Part shown: in pieces, positions 21,640-33,102 of the stretch
Layout of the letters: each line of letters starts with the position of its first letter
Position numbering within the stretch: the stretch's first letter is position 1
DNA from: Hermodice carunculata
Lineage: Eukaryota; Annelida; Polychaeta; Eunicida; Amphinomidae
Direction of reading: 5' to 3'
Assembly: GCA_964020975.1 (NCBI GenBank)
Contig: OZ026613.1
Span: forward strand, 121,676,179-121,740,178
DNA length: 64,000 nucleotides
The notes under the pieces: model-generated
The model's database searches: none
What the model was told of the DNA's origin: nothing
The model's input: the letters and a program-made list of their open reading frames with translations, nothing else
Program-made: the position numbers and the translations under genes

Positions 21640-24000
21640 TGACGCACAGTACAGTGGCCTCTGTCACCAGAAATGCCCGAAGAACACATCCAAAAGTGAT
21701 CCTTCATTTCATAGACAACAATCTGGAAATTGTATGTAAAGTATTCTGCTGCGAAGTCTCAAAAAAGCATAATTGAGGACAAAATGCTTGTGTGCGCCGA
21801 GAATAATGCGTTCTCTGAACGCTATATTTTGTTTCGTGTTTTTGAAAATGCTCACTTCGTCTCTATAAGCGTAGGTTGGATTCCATTCGAACTCAGAGGG
21901 TAGAAAAGCCCGTATGCCAGGTAGCAATGTTGTCATTTTGGAATTTTGGACTTGGTGGGTACGCACTCTGGGTAATATTTACCACTGCGGGTCACTAAAT
22001 GGTGCTACTTTTTCACACTTTCTTTCAATTTGTCTCTTTGCAAATCGAAAGTATGCATACTTTGCCTCATTGGTAGCCGGCAAGACCGTACTGTTGCCAT
22101 AGATAAGGCAAGCTACCGGCTGATTTGAAAGCTTCTTGTTTCAAAAATATATGGGCGTCTTTAGCATGTACAAGTAAGTAAAGATTTTATTGACAAAAAA
22201 ATGAAAGGTCAGTACTGACCTATTCGTCATATAATACATACATGAAATAGTGAAAACATTAAACAAAAGTGAAGCTACATTTGTAGTCTGGCATGTCAAC
22301 ATACACATAGTCCCGTTTGTAGACTACCATAGCACCCAGATTTCATCCAATAAAAAGATTACTTATTTGCCTCTTTAGAGTTGCTGATTTATAAGAAAAC
22401 ACAATCACGAGTGTCCAATATGATACTGTGGGTGGACAGAGAGTATTCTGGTGCTGAGAACAAATAACAAAATATGAAAAAGAGCTGTTCAGTTGGTTAG
22501 CACCCATATCAATTTATAATAGGCTCAGCAGCACCATAGGAAGCAGCTTTGAATATATACAGCAGTGAGCAGATTAAACGAACTCACCATCACAGGTGGC
22601 TGACTTTGAATACTGCAGACAAATTTAAAACAATGCACTATAATACAAAGAAAATGCACACACACAAAAACAGAGGAGCATATACAAGACAGCCATGGCA
22701 ATCAAAGTAATTCAAGGACCTGAGGGCTCAGCTAGCTCTTGAGCAAAAGGCAGCTTATGAAATAAACATACCAATATTTGAATTGAGTCAATCATGATGT
22801 GCCATGATTGCAGTGTGATGCATTTGGCAACTTTTTTTTAATTGGTGCGGACGTGCAAAACAACACGTGTGTATTATGTAGAGGATGCCTGTTGTACCTT
22901 GGTTTCAGACTCACGTCCTTATCATCATTTACATTTTATTGCACCTGCTTCGCGGTGTCCCAAGTACACTCGTCCTATTGTATACCCAAATATCTCATGT
23001 TAACTTAATAACAACAGACAATCCTTGCAATATCTCTTCACGACGTGTCTTCAACAGCAAACAAGCATCTTTGTATGTCTGATGCATGACGACATATACA
23101 CTCATAGCATGGAATATTGGACACGAGCCGATACTTGGTTAGTTCTATTCTTGCACCACAACGTATAAGCACAACTTCAGGAAACCAATGTGACGTCACT
23201 GGAGTTATCACGCATGTACATTCCACTGACATTTATTTGCCGGCCTCGTGGTACCAGTCACTTTTGGACCCCAAAAAGATTGAGTATTGATTTTAAAACA
23301 TAAGAATATTCTTTTACTAAAACATTTATTTAATGAACAGAATGCAAAACAGTACTTTATGATTAATAACAAATGTACTTTATAAATACAAAGAGACCAT
23401 TACAAATCCCGCGACAAAAAACCAATATGATGATAACAAGTGTATATGAGGTTTGTCCTTCCTCATAAATTATGTTCTATATGGAAAGCGCTTCATTCTT
23501 TATGGATGTGTGACGTAATTTATTTCATGTCTTATTTATCCTGAACGCATCAATTGCCATGCATGGAATTTCGCACACGTTTCACAATTTAAGGTGATGT
23601 AACATCTGTCTGCCAAAACTAGTAAAGAGTTGTGTATTGCAGTCACAAATATTTTTATTTGACGCATATTAATAAGATTAATCCAATTGGTTTCGAATTG
23701 TAAAGGCTACATTATGTAAAATTGTTTGCGAAGACATTTGGTTGAATAATGGTGATACATTTGGAGATTTACTTATAAATCAAAATCAAAATGTATTAAG
23801 AGCAAACAAAATCTATTTCATTGACACAAAGATTTTGCATTACAATCTCATCCATAAAAAAATAAAATAAGAAAGACCCCCCTCCAAGGAATATAGTCAA
23901 AATTTCATTTGAAAACATATTTCGATTGTTCTAATCAATACAAAATTAAGGAAAAGTTTCACGCTATAAAAAGTACCTGTGTGTTCCTTGAATATTGAGC
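21640..24000. other. No gene seen; one perfect palindrome
   Basis: A 16-bp perfect palindrome AGGTCAGTACTGACCT lies at 22206-22221. The preceding 'AAAGATTTTATTGACAAAA' could be the antisense tail of a retroposon, but no body was recognised. The rest is AT-rich with no supportable coding frame. Confidence 0.4.
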
Positions 24001-24053
24001 TTCGCAGACACACATGAGCACAGAAAATACCTGAACACGAATGGATATACGAT

Positions 24054-24290
24054 ATGTGTAAAGATATCAAAAATGAATACTATTATAATAGTAAATCTAA
24101 ACATTTGGACGAAAACAGGGTAAAGTTGCTTACAAACATGTCAGAAATTGTCGACAAAATTGTAATTTTAAAGTCGGAAGAGAATTTCAAAAAGTTAATG
24201 ACCACTGATGATCCCCAAACGGCTATGGAAATAGCCAGATTTTTACAAAAAATCTTTAAATTAAGAGGGAAATTGTTAGTTTGCATATAA
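24054..24290 (+). CDS. Small unidentified ORF, 78 codons
   Basis: A charged, probably all-helical 78-residue frame: Lys/Glu/Asp-rich N-terminal half, then 'MSEIVDKIVILKSEENFKKL' and 'TAMEIARFLQKIF'. A TATAAA-type box (CGCTATAAAAAG) lies near 23961-23972. Two short upstream ATGs precede it, which would hinder translation of a simple mRNA. No domain is recognised. Amphipathic spacing and the absence of repeat sequence make it a better candidate than other short frames nearby, but it may be a single exon or chance. Confidence 0.25.
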   Translation: MCKDIKNEYYYNSKSKHLDENRVKLLTNMSEIVDKIVILKSEENFKKLMTTDDPQTAMEIARFLQKIFKLRGKLLVCI

Positions 24291-24413
24291 AAGATTACTC
24301 TTTTGTAACTTCTCATCGTGATTTGTTACGGTTTTCATCTTTATTTTGCATTCTCAGTTAAATTTAAGTTCATTCAATTGTGATGCATGTTACAGTTGTA
24401 TGTTCTTTATGTC

Positions 24414-24431
24414 TTGTGTGTGTGTGTGTGT

Positions 24432-24464
<33 letters not shown>

Positions 24465-24481
24465 TCTGTGTGTGTGTGTGT
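24414..24481. repeat. (TG)n microsatellite
   Basis: TG dinucleotides with three interruptions. Confidence 0.95.
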
Positions 24482-25419
24482 CAATATGTTGTGCTATCGT
24501 TTAGTACAGCAAACCATTGTTGTAAATGCTGCAGTATTATTAAAGATCAGTCATGAATCAAAGAGAAACTATAATCTTACAATCATTCAAGTGAATGAAA
24601 ATTAATAATGATACATAACGCCAAATATGTAAAGTACAAAGTGCAAAACTTCCTGTGCGTCTTGCTCAAGGCATTGCGGGACTGAGTAAGCGGACATTAC
24701 ACCAATTAATTATGCATTTACATCCCCAAAACTGGAGCAAACATTGTGTTAGTGGGTCGCTGTGTGGAGCATCAATTAGGATGAATAATTTGAAGTAAGA
24801 CTTGTCACTCCATAATATGAAAATATCCATTTATCAAGGCGGGTCGTCTGCAGTTAGTTGTGACTGCATCTTATGGGAGAGGGAAGAATGGCAAATAATG
24901 TCGACAATTATAAGCATGATCACGCATTTTACATGTCACAGGTCGTATGTAACAAACATTACAAAGTAATTCGGATCACTACTTGCAAATAAACATTAGC
25001 AGGCACAGATAAGTCACCTTTTGTTAATAAAAAAAAAACGATAAAACCGTGCTAAACTTAACGATTTTACTGCCAGTGTGACTGCTTTGAAAGTGATTAA
25101 TAAGCATGTTGATAAATAAGTCACGAATACGACATGATATTATCATTATATAGACGATATATTATTCTGATACACGTCTTCCCATAGCCAGGAGAGTGCC
25201 ATGCGCCACCGTATTCTAGTCCGTGAAAAAGCAACTTGCAGGAACATGACCACAGGCTAAATAATGAAGTGATCGTGACTTGCGTAAATTTAAGAATTTC
25301 AAGGCACTCCGACTTTCAGGCTCGAAGCATACATAGGGCAGTATTGATATATTTGTACCAGACGATTTCTTTCCAAATATCTGAAACAACAGAGAAAGCG
25401 GCCTGGACCCTTGTTATTG

Positions 25420-25650
25420 GATAACAGCAAACCAGTCCTCAGAAGGTACTTTGACCGGAAGGTGCCATTTCTGGCGGTATCTTGTGGCTATGACCCAAAA
25501 GTAAACAACGGCCATCGTTTTAGGATCGGGATTGTCACAGAGGCAGCCAGCAAGGGCCTGGCAGATGCGCAGATCAGAATTCTCGGCAGATGGCAGTCAG
25601 ACGCCTTCCAAAAATACATACGTATTTCGGATGTCCAGAAGTAATTTGGA
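25420..25650 (+). mobile_element. Fossil of a tyrosine-recombinase retrotransposon (DIRS/Ngaro-like), recombinase scrap
   Basis: Short remnant of a tyrosine recombinase C-terminal half. 'NNGHRFRIG' corresponds to the HxxR box of the family and is followed by 'GLADAQIRILGRWQSD' and 'AFQKYIR', typical of DIRS- and Ngaro-like elements; a Crypton is the alternative. No reverse transcriptase, RNase H or terminal repeats were found around it. It is an isolated, old, broken piece. Confidence 0.6.
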
Positions 25651-25689
25651 TGGAACATTAAAGCAATTGCAACACGAAAGCAAAATTTG

Positions 25690-26475
25690 AAAGAGTTGGG
25701 ACAAGGACCTGCTCTCCAAAATTAACAATCAGAAAGTTCAAAGATTATCATTACAAGATAGGACTAGGACAGGGACTTGCCCTGCTATCACAATCACCAA
25801 GTTAATTTAGTTGGGTATCTGTGGACCCAAATTTCACCCTCCATATGCTCATGTATTGTACACGTGTATAATAAAGCCAAATCCACCTTTCCAACTTTCA
25901 GCAAACTTTATAGACTTGGGCGAAAGAGCTGCTCTACTCAAGTCCCCGAAAAATGATGGATAAAAGTTTTTAGACAAGAGGTAGAACAAGGACCTACTCT
26001 TCCACTTGTCACATCATGGCCACAACATTTTATTACTAAAAATTTCTCATAAATTATGATATACGAATTAATATTCAAAAAGGTTAATTGGGACAAGGAC
26101 CTGATGAGATATTGAGGACACCTGGAAGGTTAAAACAAGGGTCTGCCTTCTCGCGAAGGATTAAAAAGTTCATGTATTATTACACAGTTTGGCTGAGGAC
26201 CTGTTGTGTGAATCTCCATGTTGCCAGAGGAAGTTGGGGCAAGGACCTGCTGTCATATGGCAACAATTCTAAATTCTACTTCCTATGTTTATGTAACCAC
26301 AGTGAAAATTTACGGAAAGCGTTCATTTATCTCGGGTAAAGAAACCTACAATTAGTCAGCTCATAATTCCTTTACAAAAAGGACCTTCCAATATGAATAA
26401 GTGCTTGGACACAACGCATGACTCCGACAACTTTGAAAATTGGAAAATATAAGAGTTGGGATCTACTCTTGGGAA
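25690..26475. repeat. Recurrent 17-nt motif (GGACAAGGACCTGCTCT-like), about 9 copies
   Basis: Variants occur near 25699, 25768, 25917, 25985, 26091, 26136, 26193, 26235 and 26458, always on the plus strand, spaced from about 40 to 220 bp. The sequence between copies is not obviously repeated. This may be a heavily decayed tandem array in which only the core is still visible. Confidence 0.5.
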
Positions 26476-26479
26476 ACCT

Positions 26480-28015
26480 ACCCAAGTTGTGGAAGTCATT
26501 TCTCCCTAGGTCTCGTGTGGAAGAGTGAACCTATAGACACTGTCTCATGTTTATTTTTCTTAGTTTAGTCTTCTTTATTTTGGCCCATAGGCTATTATAT
26601 TTGTCTCTTTTGGGGGGAAATCGCCTTCCATTCAGACGGCTTGTGGCCAGTCCCCCCGCCCTCCTGCCCCCCCCCCCCAAAAAACTATATTCTCTTCATG
26701 TATGGATATGCTTTAAATGGTAAAATGTTGATCAACAAAACTTTTGATACATTTTATTAGGTATTCTGTCACCCTATAAGGGTGACAACTTTTCGAGGAT
26801 ACACACCTGAGTTGACTTTGTGGTGTGTGTGCGTATGGGACGGGGCATCAAGAATTGTTTGTTTAAGAGATGTGTGACTGCGAAAAAGTCTTTATTTCAA
26901 TGGACGCATCACCGGAGTGATAGAATGGGGGTAAATCAATTCCTCTCACTCCTATATCACTGTGCAATCATTAAAGTCATCTCAGGTATATGTATGTCAT
27001 TTCTATCTGATTATCCCAAGTGTCAAACCAGATATCATAAAGCAGTATCTTGGGATTAAGACAGCGCTCGAAAAAATTAAGCTTTAACTTAACGAGAACG
27101 AGCCAGACATTCCAACAGATCGGTTTTTCTCCTTCACACATTGATGACAATAGATATAGATGTCAGCAAACGTGTTCCTCTATCATAATGTAAGAATGTT
27201 TGGTCGGTTATAAATCTGTGATGCCTTGTATTTTAGCGGCAGTCTTGGGCTGTGATGAACATCTCCCGATGTCGATGGCCAGTTTACTGTGCATACGGTA
27301 TTATATCAGTCAACGGCATTGTTGTTTGAAGAAAACAGTTGTGGGTTTGGCCCATAGGCTATTGTATTGGTCTCTTTTAAGTTGCGCGCGATTATCCGAC
27401 TATTCTCTGCATGGTGACACTTGACAAAGTTTTTTCTCCGAAGGCAGTAACATGGGATTGTAACTAAAGTGTTTACCATAATTCAATCGAGAGAAATTGG
27501 AAATTGAATTACAGGTGGCACGACCCTCGACTGTGCGTGCTGCACCTTACATTGCGCTGGTCATATTGAAGTGAGTGGCCCTTAGTGGTGCCATAGATCA
27601 TTTATATGGAGCAGGTTATGGACCTCAAATGCTGAGCAACTAAATTAATTAAGTCGGAGATAATTGTTGCTTCAAATTTGGACACGTCTGTGCACTAAAA
27701 AAAATAACACAGTCATAATATGCTCACAAACATAATTTTGAGTGGTATTAAAAGGACTTCCTGGTTATGAAAGCAAAAAACTCGACAGCAAGGATCATGA
27801 TGATGAAACAAAACTAAAATGCACTTTCTTCTCGACTTATATTTTATCATGAATCCACGAAATATCAGTTCAAGTTTTCGTTTCGACTTTTGGAAAAGAG
27901 CATTTAATGGATGGATAAAAAAAGTTTAAAAAATAAAAAAAAATTAATAAAAAAATAAAAAAAAACCTAGTAAATCAGTAAATAGATAAGTAAATAAATA
28001 GACAAGTAAGCAAAC
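26480..28015. other. No gene seen; a 30-bp direct repeat 767 bp apart
   Basis: 'TGGCCCATAGGCTATT' plus 'GTCTCTTTT' occurs at 26581-26611 and again at 27348-27378. A poly-C tract lies at 26669-26679. No coding evidence. Confidence 0.4.
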
Positions 28016-28020
28016 AATTA

Positions 28021-28091
28021 AAACAAACAAACAAACAAACAAACAAACAAACAAACAAACAAACAAACAAACAAACAAACAAACAAACAAA

Positions 28092-28146
<55 letters not shown>

Positions 28147-28148
28147 AT
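28021..28148. repeat. (AAAC)n followed by (AAAT)n microsatellite
   Basis: About 17 AAAC units change abruptly to about 15 AAAT units at 28090. Opposite-strand frames through it are repeat artefacts. Confidence 0.97.
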
Positions 28149-28149
28149 G

Positions 28150-28880
28150 AATGTGTATTTCGAGTTTGCAAATATGCCTGTCAGCTGGACGTCGAAAGAG
28201 GGTACATTTGTCAGTAGAACGTTGCATAATATATTAAATTGTTCGTACCTCGGAGTTATGGCGGAAATGAAAGACAGATTTATCAGAGGATCATGCATTG
28301 TTTAACATCTGCTAGAGGCCAGGAGATCCTGTGTATTATTTTTCTTGACTACCTGCGATATACATGTATTTTCATTTCCCGTTCCATCTTCTCAAATAAG
28401 GTTACAAATACATTAATCGTGTCTTGCTGGAAATTGTTCTAAAAAGGCACATTAAACTGTCTCTGTAAATCGCAGAGGTAGAGTATATAGTGGAATAAAG
28501 ATATTACACTTCGGACGTACATACATATAAACTATCATCCCCAAAGCAAGCAAGTAGTTTGCTTCTCCACCCCGAAAGAAGAGGTGAGTATTATTTTTAC
28601 TAATGTTATGTGTTCAACGAAGAATAATAATAATTGCTGTCCCTGGAAGTTAATGATGATGATCATCATCATCGTCAGCACAGTCATGTTCTCAAACATT
28701 GCAGAATAAAATTCTGCAAATATTGTGTGCAAATTCGTTTCTTTTCTCAGGGCACCAAGAATATTCCAAAAAAAGATCAAGTTCACAAGCACATAAGTGA
28801 ATGATAGAATGCCCTTCGGGTTGGTTTTGTTACCGAATATAGTGCAACGTATGCCATAATCTCATGTTTTCGTGTGAACC
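28150..28880. other. No gene seen
   Basis: AT-rich, with a short ATG/ATC-rich stretch near 28650-28675. Nothing recognisable. Confidence 0.4.
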
Positions 28881-28884
28881 ATGG

Positions 28885-28980
28885 GAGGCACGGGAGAGAC
28901 GGGTGTATGGCATTGGACTTTTTCTTGACTTCCACAAGGGCTTCGAAACATTTGATCATCCTTCACATCTTGTGTAAACA
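28885..28980 (+). pseudogene. LINE reverse transcriptase scrap (motif A region)
   Basis: The frame 'IGLFLDFHKGFETFDHPSHL' matches RT motif A of CR1/Jockey-type LINEs, commonly 'GIFLDLSKAFDTIDHxILL', with the motif A Asp present. Similarity fades on both sides, so only about 25 residues are supportable. Confidence 0.5.
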
Positions 28981-29880
28981 TATCTTTTCATGGAGTGCGA
29001 AAAGTTGCTGACTGAGCTAAACAGTTGCCTGCCAGACCTAAATCCTTTAGTTCGTTATCTGGATGGGTATGAAGAAGTTGTAAATTAATTTCGAATTGCG
29101 ATGTTCCTTAAAGCTCCTAGCTTGGGAATGTTTTATTCCTTTTGTATTAGAGTGATGTAGGCCCTATGTGTAAGGGTATTAAGGATGTCATTTGCACATA
29201 CTGGAGGCTTCCCTGTTAACGATTAAAGGTACAGATGCTCTGAAGTGTAAACTACAGAATACTCGATATTGGCATCCAATACTTTTATACAAATAATCAG
29301 CCTTCACAGCTGAATATATGCAGACTTCGTTATGATCAAAATTGTGCAGGTAAGTTTTAGCTTATTGAAATGAATGGGAAAATTCGTTATTAAAAGTCGA
29401 CATTTTCATTTTCACGTGTGTCAGTTCAAAAATATCTTAGCTGTCAAGAATGTTTGTTGTATGCTCCCAATGAGTCAAGAAAGGACAAGGGGTAACAATC
29501 CTGGGGTTTGCTTCAGTCATTGTCTACAGGTTTTATGTCGAGGCATTTTTGCCTTTTAGGTGCGATGTAGCACGAGCCAGGATTACAATGACAAAATCAC
29601 CCATAAGATTGGATAAATAGCTTGTTTGTAATGAGAGATAGCAAGCGGAATATGTGTGGACCCCAGTTGTGGACTATTCTTAACAAAGACAGTATATGTT
29701 TGAGTTTGATGAAATACCTCAAATGTCCACTTTCGGACCAACGGCCTTCAAAATAATCATGTATGTCATTTTGCTGTTTCACCGGGCTTGGTAATCATAA
29801 CATTTATATTATAGTGCGGTCACGGGATAAAAGGAAAAGGAATTTCTTTGCAATTCTTTATAAAAATATATAATTTGTTT
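28981..29880. other. No gene seen
   Basis: Could contain further decayed LINE sequence, but no motif was recognised. Confidence 0.3.
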
Positions 29881-29889
29881 CACAGGAAC

Positions 29890-30560
29890 ATAAAGCTGCG
29901 GCATTGAAGCGACCACGCTTTCAAGACCTCGTAGACGGTTTTTAAGCTTCCTCGTCGGCGAGGTCTTCTTCACGCGTTAAATTTGCCTCGCACTCAAGCA
30001 CTCCTTTCCCTTCGAGACATACCACGCAATGAAACTTAACTTGCGAAACCAGAGCCGAACGATAGTATTTAATTCAGGTACCCTAACAAAAAAGTTTAAG
30101 TGTGTGCCTGAAGGCAGAACGATCATTAGACGTTGGCAGCGTTCAAAAATTAAAAAACCCATCAAATATATAGCGATGATTATTAAAGACAAGCAAATAT
30201 TAAGCTTACAAAAAATAGCAAGATGCGACTATTGAAATACACCCGCAACTTGAACAATTAATCCATAAAAAGAAACTGCTGTATAGTGTCGCCTAGGCAA
30301 TAAGGGCAACAACGTTTTAGTCGGGAAAAAACGGCAGTGGGAACCAGGTTATTTATGCGCTCAAGTGCGCATGCTCAGGAAACGAGGTACTTTTCACGTG
30401 TGAAAAGTACCTCGCGCTCAAGATAGAATAGCGAGGTCTGACTCATGGCTTGGGAGATGACGTGAAAGCTGCTAGATTTCACGGCGCATCAAGCCTTCGA
30501 AGTCTCTTGAAACAGTAGATTCGTGAAAGCTAGCTCGCTTTCACGGGCGAGGTCTCGATC
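29890..30560. repeat. Palindrome-rich segment with GCGAGGTCT and CGTGAAA motifs
   Basis: GCGAGGTCT occurs at about 29959, 30431 and 30548. Three hairpins cluster in 165 bp. The first has arms 30383-30397 and 30400-30414 (15 bp, 2-nt spacer). The second has arms 30461-30467 and 30477-30483 (7 bp). The third has arms 30522-30530 and 30537-30545 (9 bp, 6-nt loop). The second and third have CGTGAAA/TTTCACG arms; the first has the near-identical GTGAAAA/TTTTCAC. It is less AT-rich than its flanks. This may be a MITE with subterminal hairpins or a regulatory segment. Confidence 0.6.
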
Positions 30561-31700
30561 ACGCAGTGACATAAAAATTGCATAGCTCTGCAATAGCTTG
30601 AAATGGTACAGGCTGGACGTGCAATAAAAAGTTATGAAATTTACGTACTCTCTCTGTCTGCAGTGATCATGTTGACTATACAATATCGTTTAGATTTTTC
30701 TTGAACGGAAACCCACAATTGGAATGAAAGGGGTTACTCGTGTGTGGCGCCATTGACAGCAAGTGCCATGTTCTTTTTGATATGGGGTTTTGGTGGTCTA
30801 AAAAGAACATCATAACCGTTACTTTAAAACATATTTCTGTAGAAATTGGTATTACATCCCATACAATGGGGCATGGAACCCACAGGTGACCTTGCATGTA
30901 ACTTCCACCCTGGTATTCACCTGCTGCAAGTCGAGACACCTGCAATATCAGTAAAACCTTCTTAATTTATTAGTTGTAAGTGTCTCGTGACGCAATCTAG
31001 TGCTGTCATCTTGCAGAACAGTATATTTGACATGCCCTGTTGTCTTATCTTTGCTTCATACCTTTCCTTTTCTTTATCATCATATCAATTGATTGCGTTA
31101 TTGCACATCCAAGTGCAACAGACTGGATAAGTTTACAATATTTGGGATGAATTTTCCTGTTACGATGTAAAATGTCGATACGTTGTCTTATAAAATCAGA
31201 GTCGTAAAGGTTCAGAGCTTGTACATATATCTTACAGGTTTAATCATGTACTTGCCTGCGAAGTGACTTTCTGACTTAAGTGTAGTACCCTGAATGCTTT
31301 GCGCACTCACTGAATCTGTCAACACAAGCAGCATAACTTCAGTGTATTAAAGGTTTTAAGCCATATATAGTTCGTTTTCTGTTTGTAAGTTTACTTGGTC
31401 CAGCTACTCATAGTTATTATACCAGTATATGTATAAGACTTTACTTACATTGCAAAAATAATTTTGGATAATGTTAAATACCAACTCATCGACCGCATGT
31501 ACGGTAAACATAATCAAATTCTAATCAAAATTTTCGAATTTACTGAACAGCAAACCTGTGTGTGTGATCATTGTATACACCAACAGCTCAAACACAGGAA
31601 GTGCAGAATTACATCTCTATGCATAGTATTCTTGCAGATATTCAAACATTTATGCTAAAATTGCAAAGTTGATCTTATCAGCAAAAAGTTATGTACTACA
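30561..31700. other. No gene seen
   Basis: Short frames only; no motif or repeat structure recognised. Confidence 0.4.
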
Positions 31701-31847
31701 GCTCCGTTCACTGTTAATTAAACGTGTTAATAGAAAAACATATGAACTGAAAAAAATTCGAATGGCACCTATATCTGTTGCAATTTTGAAACCATTTTAA
31801 GATTTAAAGTTCTCAAGTGTCCTTAATAAACTACAAACCTATGAATG

Positions 31848-32118
31848 AATAAAGGATGGCACATGAACCTATGAACTGAAGTTGGGATGGCACATCAAAC
31901 CTATGAATTGAAGTGGGAATGGCACATGAAATTTATGAATTGAAGTGGGGATGGTACATGAAACCTGTAAATTAAAGTGGGGATGGCACATGAGACCTAT
32001 GAACTGAAGTGAGGATGACACATGAAGACCATGAATTCAAGTAAGGATGGCACATGAAACCTATGAATTGAAGTGGGGATGACACATGAAAATTATAAGT
32101 TGAAGTAGGAATGGTACA
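31848..32118. repeat. 32-bp minisatellite, about 8 units
   Basis: Units resemble 'GATGGCACATGAAACCTATG' followed by AATTGAAGTGGG. They are diverged by a few substitutions each. It lies inside copy 3 of the Helitron-like family, and the unit looks like an amplified piece of the family's own 'CCTATGAATTGAAGTTGGAA' text (compare 8680-8698). Confidence 0.85.
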
Positions 32119-32748
32119 TCTATTATAGTTTTGAAGATATTCATTATTTAAACTTTTCGTATGTCTCTAATAAGTTATTAGGATAAATGTAAATTCCACA
32201 ACACTTGTTTGTGGTCCAATCGATGCGACTAGAGCACAACCCGTGGAATGAAGTTGAGAGACCACATTCAACTATTATTGTTTTGAAGGTATTGAATGCT
32301 TGAATTGTTCAAGTGCCCCTAGTTAGCATAAATTCAAATTTTACAAGCTCAGTTTGTGGCTGAATTGATGCGGCTATACCACAACATAGGAAATGAACTT
32401 AAAATGACACCCTTACCGATGATAATCTTGACGACATTCAATATTTGAATTGCTCAATTGTGCCTTATTGGCATATGTTAAAATTCTACTTCTTCAGGTT
32501 GTGGCTCATTGGATGCGTGTATGGCACAAACCTGAAAATTGAAGTCACAATGGCAGCTGTAGCTAAACCAGCTTAAGGGATACGAATGATTTAACGATTT
32601 TATTGGCCCAAATTTGCATAGTTTTGAATATCTTGACTATTTGACACTTTGATGCAGACTTTACTTCTAGGTTGGAATTTTGGATACATTTAGTGTCTTT
32701 GTGGATTGAGATATCCAAAAGGTCAACTGGACAAAATTTGGGGTGTAA

Positions 32749-32750
<2 letters not shown>

Positions 32751-32813
<63 letters not shown>

Positions 32814-32820
32814 TGATAGA

Positions 32821-32875
<55 letters not shown>

Positions 32876-32900
32876 TGATGAGAGAGAGAGAGAGAGAGAA
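32751..32900. repeat. (GA)n microsatellite with internal duplications
   Basis: GA dinucleotides broken by 'CAGAGTGAT' at about 32808 and again at about 32870, so a block was duplicated within the tract. Confidence 0.97.
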
Positions 32901-33038
32901 ACTTTCTGTGTTGCATGAAAGGATCGCGAGCAAAGGAATGCAGGAAGGACCACAAAGAGTTTAGACTTTGTTCGGCACATATATATGGAAGTATCGATGG
33001 CAAAACCACTCATTGTCATGATTATCAGATAGGCTAAA

Positions 33039-33102
33039 CGGTCATAAAAGTTCCAATTCTAGAGTTTGCACGGTTATAAAAGTTCCAATTCTAGAGTTTG
33101 CA
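33039..33102. repeat. 32-bp perfect-like tandem duplication
   Basis: Two units (33039-33070 and 33071-33102) starting CGGTCATAAAAG/CGGTTATAAAAG differ at one base. Confidence 0.95.

Larger units (their letters stand above)
31740..32900. mobile_element. Non-autonomous repeat, same family as the Helitron-like copies (copy 3)
   Basis: Contains 'GAATGGCACCTATAT', 'TTTTGAAGATATTCA', 'GGCTCATTGGATGCG', 'CAAATTTGCATAGTTTTGAA' and ends in a GA-rich microsatellite, in the same order as copies at 8.1 and 16.4 kb. Three partial internal repetitions of about 120-150 bp (near 32120, 32270 and 32400) and one minisatellite occupy the core. The hairpin plus CTAG end seen in copies 1 and 2 was not found here, so the left boundary is uncertain. 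Confidence 0.5.

Noticed and set aside
26581-27378. The 30-bp direct repeats as ends of an inserted element
   Set aside because: Only the 30 bp match; there are no inverted ends, coding sequence or target duplication.
27944-28298. Overlapping minus-strand frames of 69-107 codons with FIYL and FVCL repeats
   Set aside because: They are translations of the AAAT and AAAC microsatellites.
32563-33019. Frames up to 148 codons with Ser-Leu or Arg-Glu repeats
   Set aside because: They read through the GA microsatellite in different phases.
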